Assembly (NCBI GenBank): GCA_903831305.1 | Contig: CAIKXE010000012.1 | Span: 1-32,759, forward strand | Origin: an uncultured bacterium | Lineage (GTDB): Bacteria > Patescibacteriota > Minisyncoccia > Phycocordibacterales > GWA1-40-21 | Length of the DNA: 32,759 nt | Direction of reading: 5' to 3' | In this document: positions 29,757 to 32,759 of the stretch, in pieces | Position numbering within the stretch: the stretch's first letter is position 1 | Layout of the letters: the number at the start of each line of letters is the position of its first letter | Translations under genes and position numbers: made by a program | The notes under the pieces: model-generated | Seen by the model: only the letters and a program-made list of their open reading frames with translations | Databases searched by the model: none | What the model was told of the DNA's origin: nothing

Positions 29757-31496
29757 ATGGAAAAAGAAAATATTTATAAAATCAGACACTCCCTCTCCCA
29801 CCTCCTAGCCGGAGCGGTGTTATCATTTTATCCAGACGTAAAGATGGCGATCGGTCCAGCGGTAGATAATGGCTTTTATTACGACTTTGAATTTAGCGCA
29901 CCGATCAGTGATAAGGACTTGGGTAAGATTGAACAAAAAATGCGAGAACTATTAAAAAAATGGTCAACTTTTGATAAAAAGGAAATTTCTAGTGACGAGG
30001 CTAAAAAGCTTTTTGCAGATCAACCATACAAACTAGAACTTATTGAAGATATACTAAAAGAGGGAGCCAAACCAACCGTCTATACTTCTGGAGACTTCAC
30101 TGATCTTTGTGCCGGTCCACATGTGGCAAATACTAAGGAGATCCCGAAAGACGCTTTTAAACTAGAGCGTATCGCCGGGGCGTACTGGCGTGGTGATGAA
30201 AAGAATAAAATGCTTACTCGTATTTACGGCTTGGCTTTTGAGTCCAAAGCGGAACTTGATGCCTATTTGTTACAGCAGGAGGAGGCCAAAAAACGAGATC
30301 ACCGAAAACTGGGCAAAGAATTAAAACTATTTACTATTTCGGACTTAGTGGGTGCTGGTCTGCCTCTAATGCAACCCAAGGGAATGATCATCCGCAGGGC
30401 CATTGAAGATTACCTTTGGGATCTACATAAAGACAAAGGTTATGATCGGGTCTGGACACCACACATTACTAAAAAAAGTTTATATGAGACCTCCGGTCAC
30501 GCCGCCAAATTTGGTGAGGAGCTCTTCCGTGTAAAAGGTGGCGACGAGGAATTCTATATGAAGCCTATGAACTGCCCACACCATATGCAGATCTTTTGTG
30601 ATAACCAATTTTCTTACCGAGATATGCCCGTCCGTTATTTTGAGCCAGCCACTGTCTATCGTTATGAAAAAGCTGGCCAGCTATCTGGTCTGACTAGAGT
30701 CCGAGCCATTACTCAAGATGATGGTCACTTGTTCTGCCGGGTCTCCCAGATTGGTGACGAGGTTAGCACGATTGTGGATATCATTAAAAAGTTCTACACC
30801 ACCATGAATATGATGACCGGCTACTGGGTACGCCTGTCTGTCCGCGGGGATGATAAAAGCAAATATTTAGGTACGGACGAAGTTTGGAATAAAGCCGAGG
30901 ACGCCCTAGAAAAAGCAGCAAAAGATAACGAGTTAAATTATAAACGAGTGGAAGGTGAAGCGGCTTTCTATGGTCCAAAGTTAGACTTTATGTTTAAGGA
31001 CGCTATCGGCCGGGAATGGCAACTCGCCACTATCCAATGTGACTTTAATTTGCCAGAGCGGTTTGATTTAAGTTTTGTCAACGAAAAAGGTGAAAAGGAA
31101 AGACCAGTGGTGATACACCGCGCCATCTCCGGTTCACTTGAGAGATTTATGGGCGTGATGATTGAGCACTATGCCGGTAACTTTCCGGTCTGGCTCTCCC
31201 CAGTTCAAATCAAAGTTATTCCCGTTCGTGAGAATCATAATGATTATGCCAAGAAAATTGTGGACGAATTAAAAGCCATGAACGCGCGCGTGGAATTTGA
31301 TGATAGTGATGAAGGGATGGGTAAGAAAATCCGCGCCGGTAAAGTAAACAGGATCCCCTATATGCTGGTCATTGGTGATAAAGAAATAGAGTCTGGTGAG
31401 CTTGCCCTGGAGATTCGTGATGGTGAGAAAAAGGAAAATATCAGCCTAGAGAGTTTGAAGGCTAAATTATTGAAAGAAATTACAGAAAGGATATAA
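29757..31496 (+). CDS. thrS: Threonyl-tRNA synthetase lacking the TGS domain
   Basis: A 579-residue class II synthetase. It starts directly with the editing domain (HSLSHLLAG with His11 and His15, and DLCAGPHV with the editing Cys and His at about 118-122). The TGS domain that precedes this in E. coli (642 residues) is absent. The catalytic core has MNCPHHMQIF (zinc Cys), RYFEPATVYRYE (motif 2), TQDDGHLFC (zinc His) and VVIHRAISGSLERFMGVMIEH (zinc His and motif 3). The C-terminal anticodon-binding domain starts WLSPVQIKVIPV. Start: ATG 29757; an upstream in-frame codon would lie inside the T-box terminator. Transcription is controlled by the upstream T-box. Confidence 0.95.
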   Translation: MEKENIYKIRHSLSHLLAGAVLSFYPDVKMAIGPAVDNGFYYDFEFSAPISDKDLGKIEQKMRELLKKWSTFDKKEISSDEAKKLFADQPYKLELIEDILKEGAKPTVYTSGDFTDLCAGPHVANTKEIPKDAFKLERIAGAYWRGDEKNKMLTRIYGLAFESKAELDAYLLQQEEAKKRDHRKLGKELKLFTISDLVGAGLPLMQPKGMIIRRAIEDYLWDLHKDKGYDRVWTPHITKKSLYETSGHAAKFGEELFRVKGGDEEFYMKPMNCPHHMQIFCDNQFSYRDMPVRYFEPATVYRYEKAGQLSGLTRVRAITQDDGHLFCRVSQIGDEVSTIVDIIKKFYTTMNMMTGYWVRLSVRGDDKSKYLGTDEVWNKAEDALEKAAKDNELNYKRVEGEAAFYGPKLDFMFKDAIGREWQLATIQCDFNLPERFDLSFVNEKGEKERPVVIHRAISGSLERFMGVMIEHYAGNFPVWLSPVQIKVIPVRENHNDYAKKIVDELKAMNARVEFDDSDEGMGKKIRAGKVNRIPYMLVIGDKEIESGELALEIRDGEKKENISLESLKAKLLKEITERI

Positions 31497-31500
31497 AGCC

Positions 31501-31572
31501 AAAAACCGTGGTAAAATACTTTTGAACGATTAGTTCTGACGTTAAGTGAAAAAGTATTTTACCACGGTTTTT
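31501..31572. terminator. Long bidirectional terminator between thrS and the surface protein
   Basis: A perfect 23-bp inverted repeat (31501-31523 with 31550-31572) surrounds a 26-nt loop. A short inner hairpin GAAC/GTTC lies within the loop. The outer ends are A5 and T7, so it has a T-tract in both directions. It fills the gap between two convergent stop codons. Confidence 0.9.
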
Positions 31573-31576
31573 TTGA

Positions 31577-32759
31577 TTAGGCGTTATTCTTTTTATAAGA
31601 CATAACAACGTAAGCAATATAAGCGCTAATAGCAGCCAAGATACTTAAATAAATTACTAGTTTATAATTATCTGCCACACCAGTATAAGGCACCTGACTT
31701 AGGTAGACAGCCGCCGGCTGTACAGCACTTTGGTCTGAGTAGACTAGAGGATAAACGGGGGTCTGATATTCTTCAGTGTAGGCCAAGACAGAGCGCACAT
31801 TAGTAGACACTGTCTTTGAAACTCTCTCACCGCTACCATCACGAACCGTGACATAGGCACGCTTTGTACCAGCAGTTGTATATGACTTGTAAGGTGTCTT
31901 ACTTGAGCTATCTAGACCATCTGTACCAGTCCAATCATAAGTGTAATCACCATCTCCACCATCGACATTACAATACCATTTTACTCTTGTCCCAGTCTGT
32001 GGGTTTGAGGGGGTACTATAACAAGAAACTGACAAGGGGTCATTTTCAACAACTTCCTCATTCACTCTAGTGGTACAAGAAGCGTTAGCAATCTGACCAT
32101 TTGAGGTCACAGAAATATAAGCTCTTTTAGTTCCATTATTATCATAACTCCAAGAAACAGTTCTATTAGTACCGTCTAGGCCATCAGTACCACTCCAGTC
32201 ATAGCGGTAGGAACCATTGCCACCGGTAGCATTTGCACGCCAGGTCACATCTTCATCTACATCAACACTTGTTGGGCTAGCTGAGCAAGAGACAGACAGG
32301 TCATCATTTATATTTTCATTAATAACAGACGTACAGCTAGCGGTAATAGTTTGACCATCAGAGGTCACGGACACAGTGGCGCGTTTTGTTCCGGTATTAC
32401 TATAATTCCAAAACAGATTTTTACCATTTCCACTTAAGCCGTCATTTCCTGACCAACTATAAACATACTGGTTATTACCCCCACTAGCCGTTGCTTGCCA
32501 AGTAATATTATCGTTTACATTTGCACTCATAGGATTTGCTGAGCACGAAACCACCAAATTAGTATTAGTTATTTCATTAACAGTGGTGGAACAATTTTTT
32601 GTTATACTTTGATCATCTGAAGTCACGGTCACGGTACCAGACTTGGTGCCGGGAGTAGTATAGGCTTTGTAAATGTTTCGGCTACTACCAGTGAGACCAT
32701 CAGTCCCTGACCAGTTATAGGTATATTGATTTAAACCACCAGTGGCAGTGACGGTCCAA
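31577..32759 (-). CDS. Repeat-rich surface protein with sortase-type sorting signal (5' part outside window)
   Basis: The frame stays open to the right edge, so only the C-terminal 393 or so residues are seen. They hold three complete and one partial PKD/Ig-like repeats of about 85 residues with the signature W-x-A-x-A-x-GG, Y-x-WSG-x-DGL, GTKRA-x-V-x-VTS and SCSA-x-P. A linker is followed by QVPYTG (codons 31679-31693), a TM helix (YKLVIYLSILAAISAYIAYVV) and a short basic tail SYKKNNA. This order of VPxTG, hydrophobic helix and positive tail is a cell-wall sorting signal, so the protein is a probable substrate of the sortase at 16148-16738. Each repeat contains cysteines that could form disulfides. 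Its size and N-terminus are unknown. Confidence 0.85.
   Translation of the reverse strand, partial: WTVTATGGLNQYTYNWSGTDGLTGSSRNIYKAYTTPGTKSGTVTVTSDDQSITKNCSTTVNEITNTNLVVSCSANPMSANVNDNITWQATASGGNNQYVYSWSGNDGLSGNGKNLFWNYSNTGTKRATVSVTSDGQTITASCTSVINENINDDLSVSCSASPTSVDVDEDVTWRANATGGNGSYRYDWSGTDGLDGTNRTVSWSYDNNGTKRAYISVTSNGQIANASCTTRVNEEVVENDPLSVSCYSTPSNPQTGTRVKWYCNVDGGDGDYTYDWTGTDGLDSSSKTPYKSYTTAGTKRAYVTVRDGSGERVSKTVSTNVRSVLAYTEEYQTPVYPLVYSDQSAVQPAAVYLSQVPYTGVADNYKLVIYLSILAAISAYIAYVVMSYKKNNA

Overview
The window looks like a chromosomal segment of a Candidate Phyla Radiation bacterium (Patescibacteria, most likely Paceibacteria/Parcubacteria). I infer this from compact housekeeping genes with almost no Shine-Dalgarno sequences, very short or absent 5' leaders, three tandem VirB2/TrbC-like mini-pilins, type IV pseudopilins carrying adhesin-like C-terminal domains, a ThrRS without TGS domain, and a small sortase system. 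No phage, transposase or CRISPR array is visible.

Layout. (1) 1-3.25 kb: a minus-strand operon of a SAM methyltransferase, a membrane-anchored solute-binding protein and three VirB2-like small membrane proteins. (2) 3.3-9.0 kb, all minus: a GC-rich three-TM gene, gyrA with two upstream partners (a Ser/Thr-rich membrane protein and an MBL-fold protein), a second paralogous GC-rich three-TM gene, and mreB. (3) 9.05-14.06 kb, plus: an XRE-HTH/MurA fusion, a PriA homologue that has lost its ATPase motifs, def and fmt. (4) 14.07-15.5 kb: a pseudopilin with a LamG-like domain and a cluster of GC-rich palindromes. (5) 15.5-20.25 kb: recR, a sortase, a CARDB membrane protein, a dsbA-like/hpf/cyclophilin operon and a VanY-like carboxypeptidase. 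(6) 20.3-26.2 kb: dnaB, a second pseudopilin with a FISUMP domain, and dnaE. (7) 26.2-29.0 kb: a third GC-rich cassette (DUF5680-like), then an AT-rich accessory block (HAD phosphatase, isochorismatase-like hydrolase, small membrane protein) whose genes are separated by mosaic repeats and which ends at tRNA-Ala(UGC). (8) 29.1-32.76 kb: a coiled-coil protein, a T-box leader with thrS, a long bidirectional terminator, and the 3' part of a repeat-rich surface protein that ends in a sortase-type sorting signal.

How the genes fit together. DnaB, DnaE, RecR, GyrA and a PriA-like protein serve replication and repair. MurA, MreB and the VanY-like enzyme point to a real peptidoglycan wall. The sortase (catalytic His and Cys visible) and the VPYTG-TM-Lys-Lys protein near the right edge form a plausible enzyme/substrate pair for surface display. 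The pseudopilins and VirB2-like proteins suggest an elaborate surface, as expected for an episymbiont.

The most unusual items are: a paralogous family of GC-rich three-TM genes, each on its own transcription unit with matching promoter and 5' leader; the ATPase-dead PriA; the DNA-binding MurA fusion next to a divergent mreB promoter; a T-box riboswitch on thrS; a consistent promoter-6-nt-ATG (leaderless) architecture; and cassette-like mosaic repeats next to tRNA-Ala.
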